Below are positions 46,190 to 59,160 of a stretch of 64,000 nt of DNA, piece after piece. The notes below the pieces were generated by a model. That model worked only from the letters and a program-made list of their open reading frames with translations, was not told where the DNA came from and made no database searches. The translations under genes and the position numbers were made by a program. The DNA comes from Macrobrachium rosenbergii. Lineage: Eukaryota > Arthropoda > Malacostraca > Decapoda > Palaemonidae. Position 1 is the stretch's first letter. Every line of letters starts with the position of its first letter. The stretch is from contig NC_089768.1 in NCBI RefSeq assembly GCF_040412425.1, forward strand, positions 417,001-481,000, in the 5' to 3' direction.

Positions 46190-47260
46190 TTTTAATCCCA
46201 ACATACCAAGACGAAAAATATGAATAAATAAAAATAAATTAAATTAAAATAAATAAATTAATATAAATTGAATAAATAAACGTAAGTGAAAATAAATAAA
46301 TAAATATAAATAAATGAAAATAAATAAAATAAACAATAACAAAGAAAATAAAAAATGAATAAAATAAAAAGGTTAATAAATAAAAATAAATAAATACATT
46401 AAAAATAAAAGAAATAAAAAAGAAAATAAATAAAAAGATAAATAAAAATAAAAATTAAAAATATATATAAAATAAATACAAATAAAAAATCAATAAAAAA
46501 TAACCAATTAAAAAATAATAAACAATAAATAATAAAGAAAAATTAAAAAGTAGAATAAAAAATAAATGAATAATAAAAAAATTTTATTAAATAAATAAAA
46601 TAAAAAATACACTAGTAAATGAGAAAGAAATAAAAAAGGAGAAAAAATAATTAATAAAATATTACTAAATAAATACAAAATAAATGACAAAATTTTTTTT
46701 TTTAAATAATATTATTTATTAAAAATTAATCAATCAATCAATCAATTTAAAAGATAAATATATAAAAATAAATATATATATACTGTATATATAAACCAAT
46801 TAAATATACAAATAAATAAATGAGTAAATATAAAAGAATAAAACAAAATAAATATATATAATAAAATAAAATAATTAAAAATAAATAAGATTAATAAAAG
46901 AAATTAATAAAAATAAATAAATAAAAAACAATAAAAACATGAAATAAAATAAGTAAAAAATAATAAATACAAAAAATAAAATTGAACACATAAATAAATG
47001 TAAATATAAATAAACAAAAATAAATAAAAATAAAGAAATATAAAAGAAGACTAAATAAGAATAAATAATATACATAATTAAATATAATTAAATAAAATAT
47101 AAAAATAAATAAATAAAAAATAAATAAAAAATAAATAAACAAATAAAAACATTACTAAAAATAATGAAAAAATATTAACAAATGAATAAATAATAATAAA
47201 TAAGTAAATAAAAATAAAATAAAAATATATAAAAATATAAAAAAATAAAGAGTGGGACCG
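46190..47260. repeat. Low-complexity AAATAAATAAA region
   Basis: About 1.07 kb almost purely of a and t on the plus strand, as variable taaa/ataaa words with only a few g or c bases. It lies inside DIRS family 3 between the internal complementary region and the recombinase. The Phe/Leu/Tyr frames on the minus strand are composition artefacts. Confidence 0.92.
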
Positions 47261-47599
47261 TTCTTTATTCCAGATACTCTTCAGGTTTTGGCACCAAGGA
47301 ACAAGAAACTACAGGGTGTATACATGAACTTACATTTTAGGATGTAGTTCTACAGTGGTTTATCAAAGCATGCTGGGCTTGGTTGCAGTACTGTTGCCCT
47401 TCTCCCAGTGATAGTTAGTATACTCACTGTCAAAAAGACCCCTGGTTTTCTGCTGTAGCACCTATGGGTTAGGACTAACCATGCCACCTACTGATACGCA
47501 GTGTAGTCGAATTTGTTGAAGCACGTAGCAATAATTTAACTGATGACCACCGTGCACTTGGAGACTTCTTCGAAAGAGACTTCTGAAGAAGGCCAACAA

Positions 47600-48300
47600 C
47601 ATCCTTACTTTCCTAATATCATGTGACCTAGGAAGGAGCGTGGATTTGCCTTTTTAGCGAGAGACACTGCAATTATCCTCAGCCCTTATAGGGAGAGTGG
47701 TTAGTTTGTGCTAGGGTTTAGGAAAATAGGACCCTCTGGGATTTTTGCCATGACTTCTAGGTAAACCTTAAGTGCTTGAACCGGGCATAATGTCTTGTCT
47801 GCTAAATTGAGTTTTCTTATAAGAACAGATTTCCTTTTTAAAGGATCCTCATTCTTGGCCAGGAATGATTGGCCAGAGGACAATAATAATTGATGGTTAG
47901 CTGTTTGCATGAAGCATTGTCCCATCTAAGAGACCCCAGTTCACTAATACGAGCTCCTGATGCTAATATAATCAAGAAGATCGCCTTATTGTAGCATGTG
48001 CATTGTGGTTGTATTGGGTCTACTGAATTGAGGGGTAGATAGAAGTCTAAGCACCTTGTTCAGGGACCAAGTAATTGGAAGCCTTTTGGGAGTGGGCCTT
48101 TGCAGAGCAAGAGACTGCAGAAGGGAAGTGACAACTTCTACACTGGAGTCAATCCCGAATCCATAAAGCAAGGGTTCCATTAATGCAGCCTTGTATGTCA
48201 TGGCTGTTGTAACTGCAAACGGTTTTTCAAAAGGGTATGTAAGAAAAATAAAGTGTTTCTACAGAAATCTCAACTGGGCTCTCAGTATAGACATAATCTA
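47600..48300 (-). pseudogene. DIRS family 3 tyrosine recombinase fragment
   Basis: Frames 47986-48201 (AALMEPLLYGFGI, ITWSLNKVLRLL) and 47701-47925 (FLAKNEDPLKRKSVLIRKLN, TLCPVQALKVYLEVM, GPIFLN) match the equivalent parts of the family 1 recombinase (for example FLAKNEDPQDRW and LCPVYTLKSYLL). A segment for the arginine box (SGARISELGSL-like) is at about 47940. The C-terminal HxxR and tyrosine are not identified. Confidence 0.68.
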
Positions 48301-48756
48301 ACCACATCTTCCATACAGCCTGGTATTGCCGGATAGATGATGTCCGTAATTTTTGCACTAGGTACCTAGCAATGTTGGGCAAGTAATTTTCACGATAAAT
48401 ATTTAAAAATCCATACGTGACGGCCTCGGCTCAGAGAGGAGGATGCATAAATTACTTTCCCTCCTGCTGTTTGGGATAGGACAGCGGATGATAGTGGAAT
48501 TGATCTTTTCGTCCGTTGTTGAAGTACCACATATTTTCATGTATAAGAAAACCTTTAGATAAGGCGAGGTAAAAATTATGACAAATTTTCATGAATTTAT
48601 CTCATAGCTGTAGTATGAGACGACTGCTAAATTCCAAAACCATTTGTGTACAGGCTAGCTTTTGCAACAACAGGTATCTTATGAAATATTAGTTATGTCA
48701 AGATGGTGTTATTACAAATGCTGTTTTACTTACTGTATCCTTAGATTTTCAAAATA

Positions 48757-49674
48757 CCATATATACTCGCGTATCCTGCGACTTGTGAAGACCTAATTTT
48801 GAAGCTAATTTTAAGGGGGTCGCATCATACACGAAACATAAAATTAGCAAATGTAATATTCACACATTAGTACTTTATTATAAAATACAAACAAAACGAA
48901 TATGCATCTTTTCCATGGATCTTTTAACAAGTTATGCTTTACTTCACTGTATCCAGTAATACTGTGTGTACAGTATTTGCACATTACTAGTTGTATTATA
49001 AAATACAAACATAGTGAGCATGCGCCATCTGCATTGTTTAGGTTTTTGTGAATGTGGACAATGATACCTTATGGGAATTTTGTTTCGGCATCAGTTCAGT
49101 TTTGGCCTAAACCTTGTTCATAGCAAAAGCTGTTTCTCGTTCAGTTGTTTATGGCTGTACAGTACTCGTTTACTCAACATGTACAGGCAGTCCCCGGTTG
49201 TTGGCTTGGTTCCGTTTCTGAGGGTGTGATGATAACCGAAAATCGCCGCTAACCGAAAATTGGCAATTTCAACGATTTTCAGGGGTTATCGGAGCAGAAA
49301 AGCACCGATTTTCGGTTATCAGCACCTCTGTTAGGTGTGTATTGGCGCCAATACCCAATTATCGATGCCAATAAGTGGAAATCGGCGATTTTCGGCGCTA
49401 GACAAGCGCCATAAAACAGGATCGCTGTTAACCGAGGACTGCCTGTATAACATAATTAACAATACTTTCATTATTCGCTTTTACTTTTTTAACCTATCTA
49501 ACTAAAAGATGGGATAAAGAGATGGAGTAAAAGAGGTTAGCCCATAGTAATTTAGTACCTCAAAAAAGGAACTCTCATGATACACGAGATATATGATAAA
49601 ATCATTTTTATGGGTGAAAATTTTGGGGTCGCATGATGCCACAGATTGCGCATTAACTAGTACTGTATATACGG
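48757..49674. mobile_element. TA-flanked DNA element with ccatatatac ends
   Basis: TA at 48755-48756 and 49675-49676 flank ends ccatatatactcgcg and gtatatacgg, which are inverted. Subterminal gggtcgcat is near both ends (48829 and 49627). No transposase ORF. It carries a smaller element at 49184-49445. The flanks on both sides are DIRS family 3, so it inserted into that element. Confidence 0.65.
49184..49445. mobile_element. Small TA-flanked palindromic element, copy 2
   Basis: TA duplications at 49182-49183 and 49446-49447 flank a 262-bp unit. Ends are caggcagtccccggttgttg and ggactgcctg. It is full of inverted ccgaaaatcg/cgattttc words and could fold into one long hairpin. No coding. Related to the copies at 22597 and 53045. 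Confidence 0.82.
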
Positions 49675-50376
49675 TAAACGAAATGACAAAGTCGATTCTA
49701 TATGTTTTTCCTAAACACGTCGCCTATAAGGGAAGCTATTGTTTAGTTTATGTTTCATCGCCAATCATAAGCAACCCCTAACGACAATAGCCAACGGCCA
49801 TACCACGTTGAAAGCACTGCTTCTCTTGTCCTGACAACAATACAATAAAAGTATGATAATTATCGTACATAATTATCATTCGTATGGCTGAACTGTTCTA
49901 AACAGTTGCAAACAGCCTGAATTTTTAGTGAAAATTGAATATTATGTTATTCTAAATGTTATTACTACCGTACTTACACTACGTTACCGAACGATAAAGG
50001 TTGCTCTGAGCGCAACCATGACTCGATATTTAGGCTACATTTTGTCAGCTGGGCTCATATAGATAAAAGTTGATTTCACTGATATGGAATCATTCCTTAA
50101 ATAAGCTATTTATTATGAAGATATGCCAATAATTTATAAGGTAAAAATGGTTTTATTACCTTTATTATCAGTTTACTTCATAATGTGAACCTTTTCGTGT
50201 ATGTCGGTGGTTACTGCACCAAAGCTGAGGCTAGCCTACTGATAAACATCACTTAGAATTCAAGGTTTGATTTTTAGAATGGTAATATAAGACAACCCCC
50301 CAATCTGTAGGGAACCAACACCTGTTTGGCCAATTTGGGGCTATTAAGTAAGCTGCTCCTTTGGTTAGAAGTTTGC

Positions 50377-50990
50377 TCAAACCTTCGAAATCTGAGAAAA
50401 TGGAGGAAAAAGATATTGTCCTACCCTTGTTCCAGTCTTTAAGAAGTCATCTCTTGCTGTTGCTTGACTGTCCAGGATTGAACGCACATATATCAGGAGT
50501 TTGTGATTCTCATATGTGGCGGACAGGTCCACTTCCGGTTGTGGAAGCATGTTGGCTATTGTTTGAAAAGAGTGGTTGTCCAACAGCACACTCTGTTGAG
50601 GCTGTCGTTTTCCTTGATAGAGAGTCTGCTATTACAATGGGACCCCCTGTGAGGTGAATTGCAGACAGGTGCCACTTCCTTCCTTGCGCCATCCAAAGGA
50701 TGGCTAGCATTATCATATTGAGAGGAGGTGAATTTGATCCCGACCTCTTGATGCAGGACATTGTAGTCATGTTGTCTCTCTCTTCCGGAGGTTTGAGTTT
50801 TATGAGCAACAAAAAGACAGCCATCAGCGCCATGAAATTGATATAAGAACTCCTCAGAATAGCTGATCACCTCCCTGCCACCTGACGATCCTCTCAACCT
50901 GTCTGTGAGGCACCTGTGTGTACTGTCACTCGTGCAGACAGAGAAGTCAGGGTGACCTGTTTCGCCAGAGATTCCTTCTGGATCCAAGGC
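50377..50990 (-). pseudogene. DIRS family 3 RNase H and downstream segment
   Basis: Frames 50510-50833 and 50377-50589 read MALMAVFLLLIKLKPP, then a CIKRSGS-type turn, WHLSAIHLTGG, IVIADSLSRK, and after a shift LPQPEVDLSATYENHKL and YLFPPFSQI. They line up with LEAMAVFLTLKKI, CINRGGSKSG, WHLSATHLAG, NVVADSLSR and VDLFATESNFKL in family 1. The family is thus a distant relative of family 1. Frame breaks at about 50580 and 50850. Confidence 0.75.
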
Positions 50991-51059
50991 CGAAGTATCT
51001 CCCTAACTTTTTTAATCTTTTGATGAGGTAGGTCTCCCATCTTTTTGCTCGCATGCGAG

Positions 51060-51864
51060 AGTCAGAATTTGTTCACATTTTTAGTTGCAACCTGAGTATT
51101 GGATCTATTACTGATGCGAACTGCAGCAGGGCCATCATACATTCTGATTGCCGTCTGGAAACTCTGGGCTGTGCAAGGAACCTTTTGAGGACTTGCCTTG
51201 TTCTGTTTTGAGTACGATGGGGAGAGACAACAGGCTGTGAAGAGTATCCCAACAGTCACAGCCACTATAAGTGTCTGCTGGGTGTGAGGCGAGATTTTTT
51301 CCAATTTATTATAAAACCTTTTGACTGTAGTCTGTTGACCATTGCTCTTAGGGTTTTCAAGCACTCTTTTCTTGTGGGCCCCCAGATCAACCAGTTGTCT
51401 AGGTAGGCTATTAGTTGTATTCCTTTTTGTTTGAGTTCTCAAACGAATACTGTTGCTAATTTTGTAAAATATTCTTTAGGAATTGTTTAGCCCAAAGGGC
51501 ATGACTCTGAATCTGCACATATCCTTCCCTATCCAGAACCCTAGGAAGGAGCAGAAGGGAACAGCAACAGCGACGTGCCAGTATGCATCTTTCAGATCTA
51601 TAGAAACTGTCAAGTCCCTTTTGGAATGATTCAACGTACTTGGGGAATGATAGTTCTCCGAAACTCTTGGCAAACAAGCTTGTTGCATGTTGATTGGTTG
51701 AGGATCACTCTCCTTTTGGAGGAATCCTTTTTGTGGGCACTTGGTGGCAAATATACACATGTTCCTCTATGGGCTCCATTAACAGGGCCTTTCTGCACAT
51801 ATAAATAATGCTGTCGCCCCACATAGGAAAAAACTTCCATTGTCTGTGATACTGTCACAGACAA
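51060..51864 (-). pseudogene. DIRS family 3 reverse transcriptase
   Basis: Minus-strand motifs in order: LPPSAHKKDSSKRRVILNQS (about 51750), TVSIDLKDAYWHVAVAVPF (51595), FRVMPFGLN (51500) and, after stops, a LIAYLDNWLIWGPT-like box near 51370-51410. The catalytic YLDD has become YLDN in this copy. Many stops follow. Confidence 0.75.
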
Positions 51865-51869
51865 CCCCT

Positions 51870-52900
51870 AGCCATACAATTCCTATTGGTATCTGCCCCT
51901 TCCTCTGCCTTCGCCTTTGATAGACATTCTAGGTGTTGCTTTTCCTTTTTCCCCCTTATAACATGTTTTTGGACCTTGTGAAAAAGGATGTCCTTGCTGT
52001 TGTTGTGCTGTTGTCCCTTTGTAGGGAATTGTCCCTTCTGGCCACCTACCTGTTTTTTGAGGAAGACTTTGGGGGTGACTGAAGCCTTTTTTGGAGTTGG
52101 GTAAAGGGAAATTTTGGATTCTTTGTTTCCTGAATTTCCCTTTCCCCAGATGAGTGTACACTGTACTATTCTGTCGGCAGGAATGCTTGTTGAGTTGAGC
52201 CACAACAGACTCCTCAAACAGGTACTTACAGAAAGGGTTAGAATGTACTAATGCAGTGACACTGGAGAGTGATTTGATGGAGCCCTCCAATGCTTCCATT
52301 CACGGTTTTATGCGCCATTCTAGGAAGTCACAGAGTGCTTTCCATCAGGTTCTCATAAGACTTTTGGCCTCAACAGCAAAAATTATCCTGGAATCATCTG
52401 GAAGCCTTTTGGTTGGTAACTTCCAGCAAGGTGGTAGAGGTTATAATACTAAGGAGTCGGAGCCTAGTATAAAATTCAGATGAGGCTGTCCCCTCTGAGA
52501 GTCTTCTCATAAGGGTCCCAAACTGCTGCGAGTAGTAACGTTACCCATTCCTTGGTGGAATTTCCAGATACTGTACTGGCATGACCGTGGCAGGCTTTAA
52601 TTCTGTCATTGTCTCTTGTTTTTAGTCACTACAAATTCTGAAAATCTGTCTTCACATAGTTCTTCCCTCATTAATTACATACTTGCCATCGGGAGAGAAA
52701 ATGCACAATGAGGCGTCTCGCCAAGGATTATCAGTATCATCAGGGGTGAGTATTGGAGCCCCTATTATGATTTGCTCTGAAGTTCTGTATTACGAACTGA
52801 CCATTTTGTTGTATTCAGTCAGAATTCTAATATTAGATCTTGTTAGGCAACATTTGTATCCACACTCACTTTTCGGTTCCAGAATGTAGTACTTTTACAT
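51870..52900 (-). pseudogene. DIRS family 3 gag C-terminal region
   Basis: The frame 51883-52299 begins MEALEGSIKSLSSVTALVHS and turns basic and Gln-rich (KGTTAQQQQGHPFS, then KGEGRGRGRYQ). The Gly/Arg-rich tail just before RT parallels RGRPGRGRG in family 1 copy B. This supports gag or the gag-pol joint. The N-terminal part cannot be followed further right. Confidence 0.5.
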
Positions 52901-53044
52901 TTTGGGGTGTACATGACCAACTCACATTCCTTTTCGGAATAATGCTTCATGTCCCTTATATATTGCCGTTCTGTGGCAAGGGCATCTTTGATGGTACTCA
53001 ATTTCCTTGTGGAATTACGTAATCAAATGCCACAAAAATGTGTA

Positions 53045-53279
53045 CAGGCAGTACCCTGTTATCAGCAGGGATTCCATTCTGATGGAGTGACGATGAGCGA
53101 AATTCGCCAATAACCGAAAATCAGTGATTTTCAGTGCCTCTGTTAGGTATGTATCGCCGCCAATACCCAATTATCAGCGCCGATAAGTGGAAATCAGCAA
53201 TTTTCAGCACCGAAAATTGCCGGTTTCGTCGCTAGACAAGCACTGTAAGACCGGATCACCAATAACCGGGGAATGCCTG
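53045..53279. mobile_element. Small TA-flanked palindromic element, copy 3
   Basis: TA at 53043-53044 and 53280-53281 flank 235 bp. Ends caggcagtaccctgttatca and ggaatgcctg are inverted. It shares taggtatgtatcgccgccaa-type inside sequence with copy 2. Non-coding. Confidence 0.82.
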
Positions 53280-53697
53280 TATCCCTTTTGGGGGAGCTTG
53301 CACAATCTAACTCAGCTTCAGCAACTGAACTGTAACTGTCTGTTAACCCTTAAACACCGACTGGACGTATTTTACGTTGACAAAAATTGTCTGTCGGGTG
53401 CCAAGTGGACGTAAAAACGTCGACTACAAAAAGTTTTTTTAAATATTCGCGGAAAAATAGTTATACGCCTAGTTTGCGAAAGATTTTAAATCACGCCTTG
53501 AGGGATGCTGGGAGTTCACGGATCATGCTGTTGTTTTGTTTACAAGCGTGACCCAGCTGCACAGGCACGAATTTCTTTCTTCTCGCACTACAAAGCATCA
53601 GCGACGCATCGTCGGAGAGCAATTTCTCGACGCATTCGTGTTTTGCAGAACTTGTGCGAGTGTTAGCGTATTTGTGATGCAATAGGACGTTTGCAGA

Positions 53698-56135
53698 GAT
53701 GTCCCAACGTCGTCAGGACCGTGAAAGGCGCATATTGCCTGTCGGTAGTGTGTGAGGCGAGTTTTAGATTTGGATAGTTGGAGAGGGACCAAACACCCAA
53801 GGTGACCCAGCTTTTCAACGCCGTGTTGTACGACCACGTGTGGCCGAAAGGGACCAAGGACCACACCCTGTGCCCTTTACGACCCCTAGGAAACATCGGG
53901 GTGTCCTGAGGGGCATTCGTAAGCATTTGGGAGGCCTCCAACAAAAGGACATTGATGAGTACTTGTTGGAGCTCGATCGAGAGCAGGTGGAAGTCCTCAT
54001 TTTGATGGCAGTTGGTCATCTAGTGACGAGGACATCACGCCTGATGTCAGTGATGATGAGTATTTGCCCCCAATGTCCGTACGAGAGCCACAGCATGAAA
54101 GTGAACTGGAGTTCAGTGGTTTTAATGCTTATGAGGGAGAGTCTGAGGAGGAGGAGGAGGAGGCACCGATTGTGGCTGGTGGGGACGAGACAGAAGGTGA
54201 TGGTGAAAGTGAGGGAGATGGGCCAGTGGGGAGGGGGGGGAGTGCGAAGTCGTGCCCGCGCACGTGCATGGGCCTGTAGAAGGTCGCAACGTCGTGGCAG
54301 CTTAGGTGAAGGCTGTTCGTCCGAAAGTGATGAGGGGTGGTTGGAGGACCCCACCCCACCTAACAAGCACCCATTCACGGCAGCACATGGACTGACCGTC
54401 CCTGTGCCCCTCACTGCACTGGGGTTCATTCAGCTCTTCCTTACACAGGAACTGCTGGAATACCTCGTTGCAGAGACGGCGGATTACACTCAGTACTGCC
54501 GTGAGGAACTGCAGACAATGTTGTCGTATCGCTGGCGGGGCTGCAACCTCACGGACATGGCGCATTTTTTGGGGCTCAACATTTTCTTTGGAATGATGCC
54601 TGCTGCCAACGTCAGGCAATATTGGAGGCGGAATTTTTTTTTTCAAGTACGCCCAATGTGCCCGACATTATGCCCCGTGATAGTTTCCTGGCGTTGGACA
54701 GGTATTTCAACGCCTTCAACCGAAGAGCCATACCCCGAAATAACCCAGATCGCCTCATCTTAGTCCGCCCAGTGTTGGACCACATTCGTGAACGGTGCCA
54801 GTTTCTCGTGGTTCCTTCCAAGAACCTTTCTTTGGATGAGGGGATGATGCCATACAAAGGGCATCTAAGCATAAAAGTGTACAACCCCAAGAAGCCAAAG
54901 AAATATGGTGTGAAGTTATTTTTTATTACAGAATCCAACACTGGATACGTCATGGACTTCTCTGTGTATTCCGGGGTCTTCTCCATGCTGCGTGACACTG
55001 TCTTCGGTCTTGTGGATCGTTTCCGTAACCAGGGATACCACCTGTTTATGGATAATTATTATAACTCCGTTTCCCTGGTCCAGGAACTGTATGAAGCAGG
55101 TGAGCACACCAGTGGTACCCTTCGTTTGGTGCATGGGGCCCCGAATGTCCTCAAGAGGTTCGCTAGCCACCCGCAACATCTGGCACAAGGAGAGACAGAG
55201 TGGCGGCGGAAGGGAGATGTCTTCGTCATCTGTTGGAAGGGGGTCCGACTCGTGCCCATGATTACCACGAGTCATGAGCCCATCCAAGAAGAGGTCGTTC
55301 AGCGGAAGAAGACACGTCAGCAGGGCCAAGTTACGTATGAGGAGTTTCGTGTCCAACGGCCTACTGTCATTGGGCACTACAATAGGCACATGGGAGGAGT
55401 TGATCTCTTTGATCAACTCATCCAGTATTATCCCTTCGCCAGGAGAACCAGGAGGCGGACACAGAAGCTCCTCAAATACCTCCTTCAGTTGGCCCTCCAG
55501 AATGCCTACATCCTCTACTGTGGGTACAATTCATACATCCGGAGGTTGTCCCACATCCAGTTTCTCGAGGTGGCCAGGAATACCCTCATAAACTTTAATC
55601 CTGAGGAGTGGCCTTCCAAGATCTGCCCCGAGAGGATAGGGCAGATGTCACTAGGAGGGCCAACCTCAGTCGTCCTGCTCCTGCCGACGCCGCCCCTGCT
55701 GCCGCCGCCCTCCCTCACATTCCAATGTCCCGTCGGGTAGTGGACTCTGTGTGTCGGCTGCAGGCAGGGGATCACACACTGGAGCCCCTAGAAGAGCGTA
55801 AGCAGAAACAGCGCTGGGTGTGCCATATGAATGGCAGAAGAAGAGACACCCGGTTTGTCTGTCGCACCTGCAAGGTAGCACTTTGCAGGATTGGGAGTGT
55901 GACCGCAAATACCACACTGCGGTCATATATTGGAGTGTGCCTACCTGAGGGACACTGGAGGGCGCAGTGGACCACCGAAGGGCGGCCCATCTGCAGTAAG
56001 GGCGAGCGTCTCCCTCCTCCACCTGTACCTCGTCATGTCGAGAGGAAAAAATGCAAGACTCTTCAACGGAGGAGGGAGAAAACAAGACAAGAACAGAACG
56101 AAGAGTCAGGATTACGAGTGAGTATTCTACATTGA
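53698..56135 (+). pseudogene. PiggyBac transposase, frameshifted
   Basis: An ATG at 53698 opens a short basic frame (MSQRRQDRERR) that stops at about 53755, where copy 1 has four more bases. The main frames are 53840-54763 (N-terminal part, with LLELDREQVEVLI, then TALGFIQLFLTQELLEYLV and FLGLNIFFGMM) and 54622-55740 (catalytic part, with LDEGMMPYKGHLSIKVYNPK, LFMDNYYNSVSL and HMGGVDLFDQLIQYYP, giving the three catalytic aspartates). The C-terminal Cys-rich domain (WVCHMNGRRRDTRFVCRTCK, then LC) is in frame 55608-56135. Breaks lie near 53750, 54005, 54240 (a G run), 54637 (a T10 run) and 55640. The acidic Glu-rich stretch at 54064-54279 is in a third frame. Intact proteins of this type excise and insert at TTAA. 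Confidence 0.85.
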
Positions 56136-56314
56136 TTTTATATTTAATTTAATTTTATATTTATTACAAGTTTTCATATATCTGTATTTATTGGTGTTTT
56201 GTATATTATTTCGTTTTATGCAAAAAAAGTTTTTCACCTGCATTCCTTTTAGTTATGTATTTGTACCAAAATAAAAAAAATATATGTATATGTGTATGTA
56301 TGAATGTGTGTGTA

Positions 56315-56584
<270 letters not shown>

Positions 56585-56599
56585 TTGGGTCTTTTTTGT

Positions 56600-57120
56600 T
56601 AAGCAAAAAATCTTACATTCTAGTGATATTCAATCATTTACCTTCATTTTGCAACAAACGGGAAGTCTCTAGCACAATATTTCGATTTATGGTGAATTTT
56701 TAAAAAAAAACTTTTTCCTTCCCTGTAAGTAACTCTACTGAAAATCTTAGAATTTCTTGAGTTACCTTGTTGTAATTTTCGCACCGTTTTATATTAGGCG
56801 TTACATAAAGTGTTATACATCAAAATGTGCACAATTTCATGTAGAATACAACTAAAAATAACTCATGGTTGTAGCTTTTATCAGTTTTGAAATATTTTCA
56901 TATAAATCACAATAAGTGCCGAAATTTCACCCTTCAGTCAACTTTGACTCGACCGAAATGGTCGAAAAATGCAATTGTAAGCTAAAACTCTTACATTCTA
57001 GTAATATTCAAACGTTTACCTTCATTTTGCAACAAACGAGAAGTCTCTAGCACAATATTTCGATTTACGGTGAATTTTTGAAAAAACTTTTCTTTACGTC
57101 CGCGCGTTACGAATCCACTC
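56600..57120. repeat. Internal tandem units of piggyBac copy 3
   Basis: The motif aagtctctagcacaatattt (complement of that in copies 1 and 2) starts at about 56663 and 57041, a 378-bp period. Only about two units remain, next to the (AT)n tract. Confidence 0.88.
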
Positions 57121-57532
57121 ATCATTTTGTGATAATATTTTCTCTGTGTTGCTTTGATCATTTTACAATTTGTTATATACCAAAATCATCGCAATTTAGT
57201 GTACAATACAACGAAAAAAAAATATCTCATTAGTTTTAACCGTTTTGCTCACAGCGCGATTTGTATATAATTATATATGAAATTTTTTTTTGCGCTGTCA
57301 TATATTCCAATATTTATATATGATAATGATATTTTTTTTTCATTTCTGATGGTTGCATACTAAACTTCAGGCAATGACAAAAAAGGAGCCAAAAATGAAC
57401 TCTTAATCTTAAAAACTAAGCGTGTTGTGATTTTTTGAAAAAAACTTTCTTTCCGCTTCGGCGCTAACTCTCAAACCCCGCCGGCATACGGCAGACACTT
57501 TTGTAAATAGAGGCTCGGCGTTTAAGGGTTGA

Positions 57533-57994
57533 GCTATTGATTTATTTTGCCCAGATATTGTTATTATCTGATCCTAGGGTCCTTGGTCTAAGCTAGGCCA
57601 CTTAAGGATACGTAATCCTAGGACATAAGCTAGACAACATCCACTATTAATCTAGTCTAAATTACTCTCACTTGCTGCCTAGATTATTGCAAACATTGTA
57701 TAATCTGAAAGGATTTTCCATATTAACGATAAGTTGTGGGACATTTCTTTTAGTTAAAACATTTACTTAAGAGTTTAAAACAATTTTTGCTTTACAAAAC
57801 TAGCAATCAATGAGCCAGGTTCCGGCTTTCACCCACAAATTATCAATTCCAAAAGTTTAAAACTAAAACTTTTAACTGAACTTAATATTAAGCACTTATC
57901 TTGCTATTTTTGATGTTACCATGATCCTCGATAATGAAATTGGAGGAACAAGTAGAATTTTTTCTGAGCTCTGGTAATGACATAAACTGTTCGC
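57533..57994. other. Inner 5' flank of DIRS family 3
   Basis: Sequence between the piggyBac end and the right terminal repeat of DIRS family 3. It should be that element's 5' leader. No ORF or motif. Confidence 0.5.
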
Positions 57995-58325
57995 TATAGA
58001 CCAACAGAGAGTAATGGCTCCTTGGTCTTTAATGGCCCAGTTGTAAACAAAAGGGCGGACGCACATGCGCAATAGTCACTTCTCTTTCTTGCAGTTTCTT
58101 TGACATTGGAAAAACTGGGTCCAGCTTCGCTGAAGACAAGGGAAAATGCCCTCTTATCTTTGAGTCCATTATATAATCCATCATGTGTTATCATGTTAAT
58201 CATTATGACACAATACCTGGCCAAAAAGACCAACTACAAAGAATTCTTTGATATTAGTTTGGTCACCATTGAACTCTGGTAGACCTTGGAGGGCAGCTCC
58301 CTGAAGACGAAACAAGCAATTACTC
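57995..58325. repeat. 5' inverted terminal repeat of DIRS family 3
   Basis: Complement of 45665-46000. The outermost part (gacgaaacaagcaattactc) is the right terminus reproduced in the internal complementary region. Confidence 0.83.
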
Positions 58326-59160
58326 TATACAAAATATCTGCAGACTGTATGAGCAATGAAAACCAAACTTCCCGTGGCAAACAGTCCTACTAAATGGACT
58401 AAAATATCTCGTGAGAGTAATACCATGGAGAACTGTTTGCATGCACTTGATAAAGTACTATACTGTGTATACACTAAAAGAACTGTAGTGTGACTCAATT
58501 GCATGAGCTTTGGGAAAAGTGTAGGTTAAGAATGGCTTTGCTCAAGAGAGCCAGTAAAGTTCCACTGTGTATATAATAAGTCCAGGTCTGTAGCAAACCA
58601 CTAGCAGACCTGGGAGCAATACAACTGCATATGTACAGATCCTCCCAAGCATTCATAAGCCTTTAAAAGGTCTGCCACACACAAAACACATCCCACATGT
58701 GTTCAGTCTAACTAGTGCATACACAATGACAAGAGGGAAGAGGTAGTGCTAACTCAACTGTGCATACCAATGAGGCATGGGTGAGGCCAATGTGTATGCA
58801 CCAAGAAGCAGGGGTGAAAGTTACAGCGCTCGCCCCACACACTGGAAGAGCAATCTGCTTCAGTCCTCATTCCCAATATCCTACATGTAAATATATGCAT
58901 TTCCAAGCTAATCCCACTGCTTGCTCAAGCCCAATCCAAAGACTGGAAATGTGCAGACAGTTGGCCACGCTGGCTAGACCGATGTACTTTCAAGGAAGCA
59001 AAGAAAGAAGAGTCTACCCACTAACTGCATGCAGTAGCTAAGGCAATCCGTGCACCCAGGTTAGCAAAGAAAGGGTACTGAGTAAGCTCAAAGAGGCCAT
59101 GTCAGCCTGGACAGAAGCTAGGTGATCACCTGCAGGTGTTTGAGAGCTCCCTGAGAGCCG
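58326..59160. other. Spacer, nothing recognised
   Basis: No transposon ends, tandem repeats or supported coding frames. Frame 58760-59041 has no motif I know. Confidence 0.4.

Noticed and set aside
46508..47142. Hydrophobic Phe/Leu/Tyr ORFs that look like membrane proteins
   Set aside because: They come from the A/T-only low-complexity tract.
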